Under the pieces are notes generated by a model, which was not told the DNA's origin, did no database searches, and saw nothing but the letters and a program-made list of their open reading frames with translations. From Tubiluchus corallicola (lineage: Eukaryota; Priapulida; Priapulimorpha; Priapulimorphida; Tubiluchidae): a DNA stretch of 64,000 nucleotides. The position numbers and the translations under genes were made by a program. Below are positions 22,075 to 35,139 of this stretch, in pieces (within the stretch, counting starts at the first letter, position 1; every line of letters starts with the position of its first letter). The DNA lies in NCBI GenBank assembly GCA_030141605.1, contig JAQGDQ010000306.1, positions 161,501-225,500 on the forward strand. The letters are read 5' to 3'.

Positions 22075-25000
22075 ATGATGATTCTAATACGTGTAGTGTG
22101 GTTATTGTGGTTATTTCTCCTGCTTCTTCTAGTTCCAAGAACAGCTTCTAATCTGTGCCCAGAAGTGGCGTATGATATTGCGCCGTATTGCAGGTGTAAT
22201 CCGGGTCCTATAGCTCTAAGCTCAATTAATGTGAAGTGTACAAATATCGATATATCATTCTTCGACCGGCTTCGTAAGATCTACCTTCCTGTTTATGAGC
22301 TTATCATCGACACTGCTCGCGTGAATAGACTTCCAGCCAATGTCTTCCATGGAATGAACGTGTCACGAATAACCATCAAGTACAGTGGTGTGGAATCTGT
22401 GGACGACACTGCTTTTAATGGTCTAGAAGAAGATCTAACATTTTTAGATCTAGGCGATAACAGGCTCAATGCAGTACCCAGGAAAGCTATAAAACAGCTC
22501 GACGAGCTGCAAGTGTTGAATTTACACAACAATCAAATAAAAAAGATTGGTAGGAATGATTTGACTGGGCACAAGGACCTGACGCAGCTTCGACTATATA
22601 ATAACAACATTACAAGCATTGCAGCCAACGCGTTTGATGGGTTGCGCCAGCTTGATTTTTTATCTCTTTATAATAACAAGTTAACAAATATAAACCCACA
22701 GTGGTTTGAAGATATACCATACATTCGTGATGTGCGCATATACGGTAATGACATTAGGGTTATACCCGACTACACATTTAGACAAATGTCGAATTTGACT
22801 ACGCTGTATCTTTACGCTAATAACGTGACCGATATAAATGAAGAAGCCTTAGCTGGACTGAAAAATCTAAATGATTTGCGATTGTGGCAGAACCGGATAA
22901 AACATCTGCCAGCTGATGTGTTTCATGATTTAAAAAATCTCAAGTATCTGGATGCTCACCAGAATGAGATTCAGACTATACCTGAAGGATTGTTTACCAA
23001 TCAAGGTAAACTAACTTACCTGAACTTTGGAGACAATCACATTTCTGAAATAGAACGCAGAGCGTTCATGGGCTTAAAAAATATAGAAAACGTGTATTTA
23101 TTTCAGAATAAGCTGAAAACTATAGCAAAGGGTGTGCTTGATGACATGCCTTCGCTGAAGTATCTTCATCTGGCTGAAAACCCGGGTTTTCAATTAACAA
23201 ACAACATGTTTTCTGGGTTAAGAAACTTACAATACCTTTACTTGTCTGATTGCAACATCACAGACATTCCCGAAAATACTTTTGCAGGTCTTAAAAGCCT
23301 AAGGAGTTTGTATCTACCTGGCAATCGGATCAGAAAGTTGCCTTTCAAAATTTTCAGCGAATTGAAATCTCTTAGGAACTTGTACTTGAAAGATAACATG
23401 CTCACATCTCTAGAGTCAGGTGTTCTTCGTGGTCTGGCAAATCTGCGCCATCTTGAGTTACAAAACAATCTGATTTTCAGATTAAGTGACAGTCTTTCAG
23501 ATGTAGAAAACACATTGGAATATTTATCTCTCACAAACAACAAACTGGAAACCAATGTATTCTTATCGCTCAGTGCCCTAAAAGAGTTAAAGTACATAGA
23601 TTTGAGTTACAACAATATCAACTTGGTGCCGAAGGACACGTTCAGAGGTTTTGAGAACCTCAATTCGCTAAAATTAGATTATAATAAAATTGAAGCTGTA
23701 TGTTGGCAAGGCCTAATGGTACCACAAAGATTAGTCAGCCTGACAATCAAAATGAATAAACTCAAGCATCTTTCCTGGCATGCTTTCGGCAACCTAACAA
23801 AGGTGCCGAAATCATTAGATGTTTCAGGTAAGTACTAAATTTCGTTATTTATTAGATAGCCATGATCTCTATATTTTTATTTTTTATGTCACACATGTCA
23901 TAAACGTTATGAGCAGCTAAGCTTACATTATGCGTGATTTCGTATTGACCTGGTAGCTTGATAAGCGCACAATAACATTTAATAAAACATCGAAGTAAAA
24001 GAGTGCTTTAATTTTAATTGCCAAATTCACTAAATTTGCTTGAGTCTAACAAAAGTTACATCCTAGCATATAAAAATTTGTCGTATGTATAACAAGCGTT
24101 TTGATCAGTTTACTTGTGTTTCCATAATAATTATGTTTGCTGAAAAACAAACTAATATCAGTAAAGTATTAGCAAATACATGTTGCTGTACCTCAATTGA
24201 GTAGGACATATTAAATGACCTTAATAAATCGTGAAAATCAGGTATTTTTGTTATCAGGAAATGCAATTGAATGTGATTGTCATATGCAATGGGCCGTTAC
24301 TGCTCCAGAACTGAAAGTCAGAGGCACTTGCCAGGAACCCCCAAAATTCAGTGGTCAGCAACTGTCTGGTTTGACCGCTAAAAACTACGCTTGCAAACGT
24401 AAATATGTGCCTTTGCATCCTGGTTGCGACGAAGATGATGGCAATGACGAATATAGAAGTGATAATCACAAAGCATCTCACATACTGCCAACGGATGACA
24501 TCGGAAGTGGTGAGGGAGAAGGAGAACCAGGCATAAACATAGAGAATACAATTGATTACATTGATCTTGACGAGATTAAGCTTTCTGTTGATTCAGTGAG
24601 ACTTAAAGAAATCCAACTGTTATGGGAGCACGCAGAGACAGCCATTCCGAAAACGTTTGAAGTTGCTGTTAGTAAATTTAACAAATCTAATTTCACTGAA
24701 GAGATAGATATCATAAACGTCCTTGGAGTTGGTGCCACTAGGTACGTACTTGAAAACCTAGAACCTTTGACAAAGTACCGTGTATGTGTAATAATGACAC
24801 TAGAAGGAGGGACTGCTAAATATGATTGCGTTTATACCAAAACAGCCGCAAAACCGACCACTACGACAACCACAACGACACCTAAACCACCACAAACGAT
24901 ACTCACAGGTAAGAACATCATTAAGGGGCAAGAAGTGACGTTGCTCATCATATTTAGTATATTCTTCGGGATTATATTTATTATGTTGATAGTTTATGCG

Positions 25001-25114
25001 ATATATTCAATCGCAGAAAGGGCAAACTCGAAAGACAAATCACTACAGGACACAGAACATTTAGCCGTACATTACGATGCAGTAAATCAAGAATCGCATG
25101 TTGACATTGTGTGA
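22075..25114 (+). CDS. LRR / fibronectin-III-like single-pass membrane protein (869 aa, 2 exons)
   Basis: Exon 1 is 22075-23827 and exon 2 is 24258-25114. The 430-bp phase-1 intron has a consensus GTAAGT donor and a TTATCAG acceptor, and splicing joins LDVSG to NAIECDC, completing the LRR cap. Domains: a signal peptide at residues 1-25 (long Leu run); a Cys-containing N-terminal cap, about 27-60; about 20 typical 24-residue LRRs (LxxLxLxxNxL), about 100-580; an LRRCT cap, 586-631, with the CxC...C...C pattern; an acidic linker, 641-690; an FN3-like domain, about 693-780, with the LxPLTKYRVCV strand signature; a Thr-rich mucin-like stalk, about 784-792; a membrane helix, about 811-836; and a 32-residue tail ending HVDIV, a possible PDZ ligand. 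I infer an extracellular adhesion or recognition role by architecture. The LRR block resembles invertebrate secreted and membrane LRR proteins, but I cannot name an ortholog. Confidence 0.93.
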
Positions 25115-25183
25115 TGAATGTGGAAAAACAGGTAATGATCTATAACAGCACTGACAGGGAATTACGCTGCGCTATTCCATTAA

Positions 25184-25189
25184 AATAAA
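25184..25189 (+). terminator. AATAAA polyadenylation signal, LRR gene
   Basis: The first canonical AATAAA after the LRR stop codon, 70 bases downstream, followed by a GT/T-rich stretch. It would give a short 3' UTR. Use of more distal signals is possible. Confidence 0.5.
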
Positions 25190-28100
25190 CTATGATAAAG
25201 GTATGTATATTTCATTATTTAGAAAAAAATTCCTGTTATTTGTGTATATACGGTTTATACGCACCCACATATTTACCATAAAGCGAATGCAAATTTCTTC
25301 TACATATTCAGCTGGTTAACTCAGCGATTAATCTAACTGTGTTTGTAGATCGGCGAAATTTCATAAAGCTAACAGCATAAATTTTATTGTCCGTTTCACA
25401 AATTGTTTGATCAACTGTAATTAGATAACATTTATATTTCCTCCAAACAGTAACATAATTGTAGTACTTTCTTGAAAATTAATTACGAAGCTTTCAGTTA
25501 CGTAATATAATAATGCACTTAATAATCTTAATAATAATAATGGATTTAAAAGTCGGGTGTACTAGAAGGTTTTTAACTATAGTCCTATTTTTGTCATTGA
25601 ATTGTCTAGTCTACAACTCTACATAGTCGTGACTGTAAACAATTCAATCTAGATGTTTTTTTTTATTAAAAAGTTTAACAACAAAGAATTAACAATCGGC
25701 AACCAAATTTTTCTTGAAAGCGAACACATACGCCTACCTTGTAAGGCGCCTTTCGTGCTTCATTTTTTGTATATTCATGACATTAACGAAAAAAACGTTG
25801 ACGTGTTATGTATAAAACTATGCCTGTAAATTAATTTATAAAACTGTAAACTATTTGTATTCATATAACTAATCATCGTGGAAAAATTAATATTCTCATA
25901 TTCACGTAATGAGCAGCTGTTTTCAAATTATAATTATTCATTTATAGGGCAGCTGTTTTAATAATTATTGCATTTCTAAATGAATTGCAAGAATGTACAA
26001 TCATGTATAGGCCCTAAATCATGTACATAAGTGTAATTAGGTGTTATTGCTTAACTTTCTATTAGGTCAACGAATTTTACTGTTCAGACGAACTTTGCAA
26101 TAAAAATAGTTCTATTATCAACATGTTATAAATTTGTCAAAGAGTTGTGTTATATGCCTGCGTGTAAATACGGCATGACTGACTACGATGCATGCATGCT
26201 ATAAATAATTAGTCCGCATTTCTTACTACACATCATAGTAGCATGCAAAAATAATATTGTGAATCGTTTATTTCGAAGTTACTAAAACGAAACATCTTTG
26301 TGGGATGTTCATCAATAATTAAAGCAACCTCGTCTTAAAAAAATCTAATTATTCTGGCGGATTGGTCATAGTAATCTTCTGTTATAGAATTGCTATTGAT
26401 TCAGTACAGAAGGAACTATTCTTCCCACATGCGCGCTATTCTTGGAAATTTTATATTCAAATAAAAGTCGACATAGCGGCCATTACGTCGTATAACACAC
26501 AAATGATTTCCCGTTTTGTACCGGAATTCCGTATTCATCCAATGCATAATGATTGGGCCATGCAGCTTATTATGTAAACCACTCCCGGAACTCAGACAGT
26601 TATCCCGCACATTTCGCAAAAATTTTGCTAACTCAAACATCCCCGTGAAACAATTTGTGATTTCCGTCATTAATGCACGCGGAAGACGTTGTTTTGAAAC
26701 CAATTCATTATAGAGAGCCTATACCACACATCAATGTCCTGCTCCAAAACAGCTCAGTCAGAAACACTTCTTGCGTTCATATCTTCACTATCATTATTAA
26801 GGTTGTATTATTTTATAGCTAGGACAGGACCAACAGCTGTACGTGCTGACTTCGCTAATGTTTTCATTGACGTAAACGAAATAAATAACTGGTAGCGAGG
26901 GATTGTCAATCAGCGTGAATATTACTGACTAAATACGCCTGGATTTTAACAGCGTAGTTGTTACTCAGCTTAAGTTAAAATAAACTCACTCGACTCTTAA
27001 TATTAAAACAACAAATTTAAATTTTTCTCTTTCAACATTCAACTGTATATTATTAATTAACTGTTGTTCTTGCAGTAAATTCAGCGATTTATTTAGCAAC
27101 TTTTCCCCAACTCACATAGATAGCGTCGTTTATTTAGTCTGAACAAATTATTTACTTCGCACCTTCGGCACTGCTTTTACAAATTATTATAGCAACAGAG
27201 TATAAATCCCAGAATTCATCTTAACTTCGGGACGAAAAAAGATTAATCCGAATAATCAAACTGGTCATTTTTTACTTTGGCACTCGTTCAGGGTGGAATC
27301 CGGGCCTTAGATTCAGGTACGATGCATTGATAGTTTTCACAAAATTTCAACATTCAAAGTATCGGCATAATAGTGCAAATTTTCAGGCGTAAATTCTGTC
27401 TGTAGGATAATCTCTTATCCTTTTAACTTGCTCCTAAATCCTTAACCGCGCCTAAGCTTGCGTGTGCGTCGCTCTTGATCGTGCATGCCCTGCCTGAATT
27501 ACGACTAAAATGCCTTCTGTACACTTGCTTACTTGAACTTAGTCGTGCTTTTGACAGGAGGCGTAAATGAATCTCTACTGACTAAGCGACGTATCTGAAT
27601 AGATACTATCTCTTTACGACTGCGTAACTCTTGTTAAGTGTACGTAACGTTTGAAAGGCTTTAACATAGGTTTGTCAGGTTAGCCGTAATGTTTGAGTAA
27701 TTACCTTTGTATTTACTACTAATGCATGTGTGATTGTAATATTTTCTTCAAATAAAAATATTGTTTAAACTAAGCATACGTAAGCGTGCTACGCATCATA
27801 CTTGAATATAGGGCTATCACTCATTGTCCAAGCTTTTTAATGTGGGTAGCTGCGGCGAGACCAATATCTAGTTCATTATCAAGGGTAATACTCTAAAATG
27901 AAATATTGAACTGCCAGAGGTGCCTTTATCCGTATTTGAATGCGTACATTTATTGTCTTAACGCACCTCATTCACAGCTGATGAAATCGTCCAAAAGCAG
28001 TTGTCTTAGCAGTCACAAATGGATTTCTTGACCTGGCTCAGTGTTGCTTAACTTTTTTCGCCACGGTGAGCATCGGAACATGAAAATATACATGAATACT

Positions 28101-30066
28101 AAATTATAAATTATAAATTATGATCTTTATAAATATAATCGTACCGATAGCGTACCGCTTCCGCTTAAAAAAGTTCCCAGAGAGGCATTTCATTTTATTT
28201 TACTTGGTGTTGTAAAAAACGTTATAACGTTATAAAAGAAATAAGCACAAAACGCCAAATATAAAACTTACTAAACGTTGGAAAATAAACTCAAATTTTC
28301 AAATTAAAACTATTTAACTAAAACTGGCTTTTGGCAAATTTACTCTATATAAGTGATGTCTATTTTGCTAAATTTTGATTTTTACTTTAATTCTAAAATT
28401 GACGGCTATAATGCCGTAATAAAACAAGCATTCGGAATCCTTGAATTGCAACCTCTGTTCATAAACCGCTATCAGATAATTATGCAGTGATCCGCTTCTA
28501 GTATTACTGGAACAGAATTTGTATACAGGAGTTACACATATATACCAGTAATGGGTCACATGACTAGGAATTGTTAGCTTCTGAGAGTCAAATATGCTTC
28601 AGATACATTTGCAAGTCTCTCAAACAGTGTATCATCTCATACATCCTCTCAAAAATAAACCTTATTAAACAACCGCCCCAAGAATCAATGTAGCTGGAAA
28701 TATGCACAATAGCACTTCGCAGCATCCGTGGGTGTTTCAAAGGCGTTCTAAACGTCGCCTTGTCTCGTGCAGTTTTTACCGCTGCATTGAATAGACTACT
28801 TGTATGCTAAGCTAATTAAGGGCGATTAGGTGTTCATGACTCAGTACCATAGGCTCTATATGGATGGTCTCTGGCCAGTTTTAATGTGTTTACCGAGCAG
28901 TGAGAATGCACAGATGATCACAAGCTAGGCTTCGTAGGCAACTCTAAAGGAAAGCACATTCCATGTGTAATCTCTTCCTGTTTTCACGGGGTTTGTACAC
29001 GTGCAATCCATATTCGCGGTGCTCAATCAAAATCCGTCCGACGAATTTGTTTGGAGACGTGTGACCCTGATGCGGGTTCATATTAGAAGAAGCCAAACAA
29101 CTCATATCATGACGTGCCTTTTATTAATCAAGCGTGACGTTAATCAATCAGAATTCCCTACAAGCAAGACAGCACATATCCAATGTCAGAAGAAAATGTG
29201 AAGGAAGTTATGTGACTAGTTTCAGGCCTTTACAAATTCATCATTCCAGGCATCATAATAGACGTTGGGAATTAACAAAAAATCGTTAATTTATAAGGTA
29301 TTATCATCATCGTCGTCGTCGCCGTCGTCGTCTTCGTCGTCGCTATCATCATAATCACCATCATTTTGATTACCATCATCAATCATATTATTTATCATCA
29401 TCATCATTGTCATCGTCCAGTGTATCTCTAGTTAAATCAACTCAACTATATACTGTAATCGTGAACTGGTACGTAGACCGCTGACTTTCCTTTTGCTTTT
29501 ATGAAATCATTTTGCAGAACGAAACATAAGCCATTTCCTGCATAGAAATAGTTGCATCTAATTTAATAAAAAGGTAATAAGGACAGCGACAAGGACAACT
29601 GCAACAATTTCTTCAAAAAACATCACAATAGGGCCTACTGCACATCCACAATTATGAAGTATTGGCATTGCTTTAAATATTACGTAAGTCAATAGTTAGT
29701 TCAGTGAGCGTGCAATGAGCTGTTTTTTCTTTTTATTATTATAGCTCTAAAGGACAGTCTTGTCAGATACGACATGTCAAATGCCCCACCACGATAACAT
29801 ATAAGACACACAGCTTGGTATTGGTGGCTTTCATCTACTGAGTTGCTAATTTCTTAACTTCAGTATGTCATTCTCTCCACAATTAGTTTTATATTGTATT
29901 ATATATTTAGGCACAAAAGTACAATAAAGAAGAAGTAAAAGTAAAAACGTATGAACGATATTTTGTGCTCTTCTTGTGTTGCCAACAAATTGCTAGTCTC
30001 ACAATCTGTCAATCTTCTGCTTATCAATTGGTCGCCGACCTAAGTCGTACAAAACAGATTAAAAAC
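25190..30066. other. intergenic, gene-free
   Basis: No supported gene. Positions 29300-29415 contain an imperfect ATC/GTC trinucleotide tract. Overlapping short open frames at 26362-26713 on both strands have no recognisable domain and no splice context. Confidence 0.5.
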
Positions 30067-30235
30067 AAAGACTTGAAATTACATTCATTAGGTACATGCT
30101 TTAAGACCTAAACGAGGAAATTCAAAAGAAAGTCATATCTGCCTTTCATACTCTGCACTCTGCATACTGACATAATTTTAATTTCCTTGTTTACATCTTA
30201 AAGTATGTACCTAATGATTGTAATTTCAAGTGTTT
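30067..30235. repeat. inverted-repeat (hairpin-forming) element, 56-bp arms
   Basis: The left arm, 30067-30122, and the right arm, 30180-30235, are reverse complements at 50 of 56 positions, separated by 57 bases. The best core is CTTGAAATTAC / TCATTAGGTACAT. The arms contain no indel. It is too diverged to be an assembly fold-back, so it looks like a small foldback/MITE-type element or a decayed palindrome. I see no clear target-site duplication. Confidence 0.8.
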
Positions 30236-31099
30236 ATTTAGACTACAAAGACTACAAAGGCCTGTTTAATCACATAACATAAGAGGTAACAGCAACAGCG
30301 GTTGCGAGCTTGCACTTTATCCATTCCATCATCACACGTTCTACCACCAATCATCTTTCCCATATTAATTTTTTTAGTACAAGCTGTAAGAAATACATTA
30401 CCTATAGAGCGTATGACTTGAATAACGTAAGATTCTTCCAAACGTAGGAAGAAGAGAACGTACAATGAGAGCGCCGGTTTTGAAAATGGCATCTTTTACA
30501 AACACTCGCTCATTATTTTGCACTTATTTCGTAGAAATTACATTATACCGCAATGAGGGATGATGTATCAGAATGTGCGGTGACGCTTGAACTGAATGTA
30601 TGGCCAGTTTAAGCGTTGCGCTTAAACATGTGATGTGATCATATGCAGTTCGAGATAGCAAGAAAAATTGGAATAAAGCTTATGTGAATTGAAGCTAAGG
30701 CCATCTACGTTTACTTCCGCACTTTACTACTTACTATGTGTATTTAATACTTACTACAAAAGTCTCGTCGCTGAGTTATTTTCACACATCGCTAAATAAA
30801 GAAAAAGAGCACATAACAGACGTATACAGTAAATGGCGGTGTTCCCGAGCGACTTCGCGACATACCGCGATGCGACCTACCTATTCCCGCACCAACTGCT
30901 GCCGATTGTCTGACACGGCAGAAGTCCACTGTCCGTAACTGACAGCTAACTTGCTAGTTTTTGAATGTACATGTAACATTTGTTTACAAAATTTTTAACT
31001 GCACAAGTTCACTTTTTAATTTGTCGAAATGTGCTTTGAGAGTGTTACAAATAAATGAATTTTCAGTATTGAAAGCAGGTAGAAAGGCCCCGAACTTCC
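30236..31099. other. intergenic, gene-free
   Basis: Nothing recognisable. A minus-strand open frame at 30238-30492 begins inside the right arm of the hairpin element and has no family signature. Confidence 0.4.
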
Positions 31100-31127
31100 A
31101 TATGCGATAATAGACTTAGCGGTGGAG

Positions 31128-31690
31128 TTACATATTTTGGTTGACCAAATCGACGGGTATGTTATAATATTGTTTTCCTACTGTTTTATACATGGCCTTT
31201 TGACCTTTATCTTTCAATAGAATAATACTGTTAAAAAATTTTGGTGATGTATAGAAATCAACGCCAACGTATTTGTATTTTTGACTCATTTCGATCAATT
31301 TGGCGTACATTTATCACAATAAGAAGCGAATTTGCCTAAACAAAAATGCAATATCATCTGCATAATTTTTATACAATAAACAGTAAAATTTTTCGTTGGC
31401 TAATTTAACAGGATGACAATCTAACATAAAATACCAGATAAAACTGAAAACAAAGCAGGAATAATCACACAACCTTGTTTTAGGCCATAGTTACATGAAC
31501 AACTTTCAGTAATTCGTTCAGGGAGCGTGACTGCGTAACTAGATTTAGAATACATATATCTTAGTATAGTCAAAAATTTGTCATTAATGCCATGTATTAA
31601 CAATTTGAGCTTCTCGCCACACTGAACAAAATGCTTTGCGCATATCAACAAAGGCATCCTTTAAAGATAGCGTCCTCTTTTTATAAAATT
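31128..31690 (-). pseudogene. decayed non-LTR retrotransposon reverse transcriptase fragment
   Basis: Reading the minus strand, successive pieces match the order of LINE reverse transcriptase motifs. An AFVDMRKAF-type block lies near 31640-31660. A GLKQGC...P.LFS block lies near 31450-31490. The catalytic YADD motif lies near 31350-31360. A post-RT segment with KYKYVGVDF lies near 31250-31280. The pieces are in different frames with stops between them, so at least two frameshifts have occurred. It is clearly dead, and the ends are undefined. It falls in the general LINE class that has GLKQGC and YADD; I cannot assign a clade. Confidence 0.75.
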
Positions 31691-31859
31691 ATCCGCATCT
31701 ATGTTGAGGGTAAATATACGGTTAACACGAACGGTATAATATCCGTCACCACAAATTCTGGATGCACTTATACACCCCACCCAATTTGCGGAGTTCCCAG
31801 AAACAAAAATGTTGTTTAATGAGCCTTTGCAGCTAACAGACACGACTCAGCCGCATTTC

Positions 31860-34800
31860 TGTGAAACGGATTGGCTTGCCACCCAATGCGTAACCTAGGA
31901 GGTTCAAATTATGGTAAAAATCTTTTTAAAACAACCATACCAAATACCTGTAATTAAATGTATAGCAGAAGTTTGTCACCGAAAATGAAATTAGATTATT
32001 TGTGCAATCATATAATACATTATTTTCTTTAGGTCTAAATGCTCCAGATAAGATGAAGCCCTCTAATCAGTAGAACATTTTTACCTCGAAGGTTGAATGT
32101 AGAGTTGCGTTGAGTGCAGGCAGGCTGCATTATTTCGTAAGTGCCACCCAGCCAAAAAATACTAATATTTGAATGCTTCTTAGCTTTCAACAATACTCCG
32201 TCCATTACAGTTAGATCGTATGATATTTAAAGTTACATATGTGCTATGCACTATAATATTATGAAAAAATGCAACCAATGTATTTGAAAGGTTATTTTAA
32301 GATCTTCTGCCTTAGAGAACTAAAGCTCATGTGACTACGTGGCCTTACGCGGACAATGTAAAGCAGTGATTACATGAAATTCAAGTTTTAGTAAATCTTG
32401 CAGGCTAAAGCACATTCTGCATCAGTTGCTAACATGTTCGGCTAGCTTTCTTCAAATAAACAGATGTTGCAATCAAATCTGCTAATTTACTCTGCCAGCC
32501 AAAATGCGCTTTTTACGTCGGATATGACCTAGAAAGCAGGAAACCATCAAAATTCACTTTATTTACTGCAGTGTAGTTTTACAACGTGCATTGGGCAGAC
32601 GCTAGAAACAAAACTAGAAGCGAAGTTAAAGCGCAGTGACATTTCCTCCATTCCTACTTTGTAACTTGTAAGGGAGCATGTAGGTGTACACGTAAGGTTG
32701 CCTGTATGTGCTTACCGTCGCTTGTGTATAAGTGCGTACGTTTTTGTAATTGTGTAGTCCAGCGTGATGTCTACATTCACGAATGAATAAAAAGGATAGG
32801 TATAAATTATGTGTATAATGTTTGTGTGTATGCACTTGTATATCATGTGTATATGCTTAAATAAATATTTATATATGTACATGATCATATAATGCAAGTC
32901 CAAGTATCATTACCTAATACATTATTATTGCGAATAATATAATTCAAAGTCCTAGTCAATGTTTATGTGATACTAACAAATAGGCTCGTACTCCTTATAT
33001 ATTTTAACTTTTTAAGCTATTTCACTAATTTTTGTAAATTGAAAATCTTCCAGTATGACTATTGTGTGCTAATACTAACTATTATACATCACTTTATTGC
33101 AAATTTATCCTTGGGTGACTGACTCTATAACTTACGTTCATTCGCCATCCCTTCGCCTATACATAGCAAATAAAAATTAATTGTAACGTTACATTTGTAT
33201 TTTGTTTTAATTCATTACATTTATATCGCACTAATATTTTTATTGAAAGGTGAAATATAGATGAAATTCTAATTCTAAAAAAAAACTAAAAATTTCCTTC
33301 TAGATTGTGTTTTCCTGTCCACTCTGTTTTTTCATGGTAAATAACTGTTCCATTTCTGTCGAATAAATAAAAAATAGCTGTCAGAAACATTCAATAATAA
33401 GCTTTGACTCATTCGTTTTTTATCAGAAATCTTGCAACTCAAGTAAGCTGCATGCAGTTATTACTCTCAAATTATTCTGGGATGTTCACGTTACTGCTGC
33501 TCAGGAACACTGATATTTGATCAGCACACATTAATTTAACCACGGGTGTTATCTGACTTTTTTATTAAACGCTGTGCGATAATTCGTTCAATAATTCACT
33601 TTTTATAACTGAATCTTAACAGAATGCCAGCTTTGAAGCCGATTGCCATATTTTCCTACAACGCTCAATGTGTTTAGATCGGCATGCTTTACTGTCGTAT
33701 CTGTTTGCATAATCTGTGAGTTCTACTTGACATGAATTACCAATAGCATTTAAGCTACCTCATTCAGCAACAAACTTCACTTATACGTATCAGTGTTTTC
33801 ATTAGGAAAGGCTAGAAATGTCGTAGAGCTACTTGTTATTCGATTATGAATTGGCAAAATCAAGCTGGCCATTCAATTTCTTTGTCGGCATGCCGTTTTA
33901 TAAAATCTACGACCTACAGACGGTATAGCGAATGACAGTGGTTATAACTTTGCAGCGCCACCTATGCCCGACAAACCTGGCAAAAATTAACCATCATTCA
34001 AGTTATAGTGTATCCGATGTTTTTTTTTTTAATTTTTGGTTAAGTCAGATATCAATCGACTGAACTCAATACCATCCAAATAGCATGAACAACTAGATGA
34101 GTGGCAAACCTTATATTCCATTTATAGTAGACTTGTATACTAGCAAGAAGACACACATTTGGAATTTTTTAAGTGAATATGATGATAGAGAAGCCAAAGA
34201 ATCGTTGCACCAAAAATTATTACAGTTCAGTGAGTTTTTACCCACGAACATGGATGAAAGGTTCAGAGGTACAATACTGCATCTCAGACTACTGTAGTCC
34301 ACTTGAATCATAAAGTAGCCTCATGTTCGATCAGCAGTCATTCTTTGTTTCCGATATAGAAAAGTGAAAAGAATCCACCTTCAACAAAAGTTATGCACCT
34401 AATAAAGTGACCATGTGGAAAGAGCTACAGAGCCCATTACCTTATATGTCAGTGTTTTAAATATCAGTATTTTAACTGTAACTGTTTTAAAAATTTAAAA
34501 AGTGGGCATTAGATTCCATCATTCCAACGCTTGTAAAATTATGTTGCAAAATGTGCTGCTGAAACATAAACAGAAAGAACAATGCAGCAAACAAAGATAA
34601 TAAATTATATAACCATAAAGTTGATAAAATAGTAATTTAATTTATATAAAACTTAATCAAGAATACATTCCATAAAACTTTTTACACTTCAAACAGTGAA
34701 AAACATTGATGACAAATGTACAAGCGCTAATAATTAAAAACTTGTGTTACACAAATGCACTAAAAGTAGCACACAGTTGAACATATTTTATGTATGTGAA

Positions 34801-35139
34801 TCTACCTTTGCTATTTTCATGCATTTGAAAGATTTTTGGGCCACTTGCTATGTTTATGATGCAACATTGGTACAAAGATGAGGTTAAAAATACCATGTTT
34901 TAAACATACATGGAAATACACATTACAAGCATTTAAAAACTGCACTTCAACTCCACTAAATTCACAGAAAAAGAACAACGTATTGAAAGGCCCCTATAAT
35001 CTGTTTAATACAGAAAACTATGACAGTAATGATTACACAAGACAACTGATTAAACATAAATACACAATGGACTAGTGAGATAACACAGCATAAAAAACTT
35101 ACAGTGCTTACAAAAGTTAATTTAATTGCAAAAAAATTG
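31860..35139. other. intergenic region and probable 3' UTR of CFAP298
   Basis: No supported gene. An open frame on the plus strand at 34097-34297 (66 codons) has a fairly protein-like composition. However, a stop codon sits directly before its Met, no splice sites are evident, and I recognise no family. The CFAP298 3' UTR should occupy the part just left of 35140. I found no canonical minus-strand AATAAA close to the stop. Confidence 0.4.

Noticed and set aside
22293-24738. Minus-strand open frames at 22293, 23238, 24254 and 24556
   Set aside because: Antisense shadows of the LRR gene.
29300-29415. CRISPR-like or satellite array
   Set aside because: It is an imperfect ATC/GTC trinucleotide tract with no spacer structure.
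34097-34297. 66-codon plus-strand open frame with protein-like composition
   Set aside because: A stop codon directly precedes the Met, no splice sites are evident, and I do not recognise the family. It could be a decayed exon or mobile-element piece, but this is not supportable.
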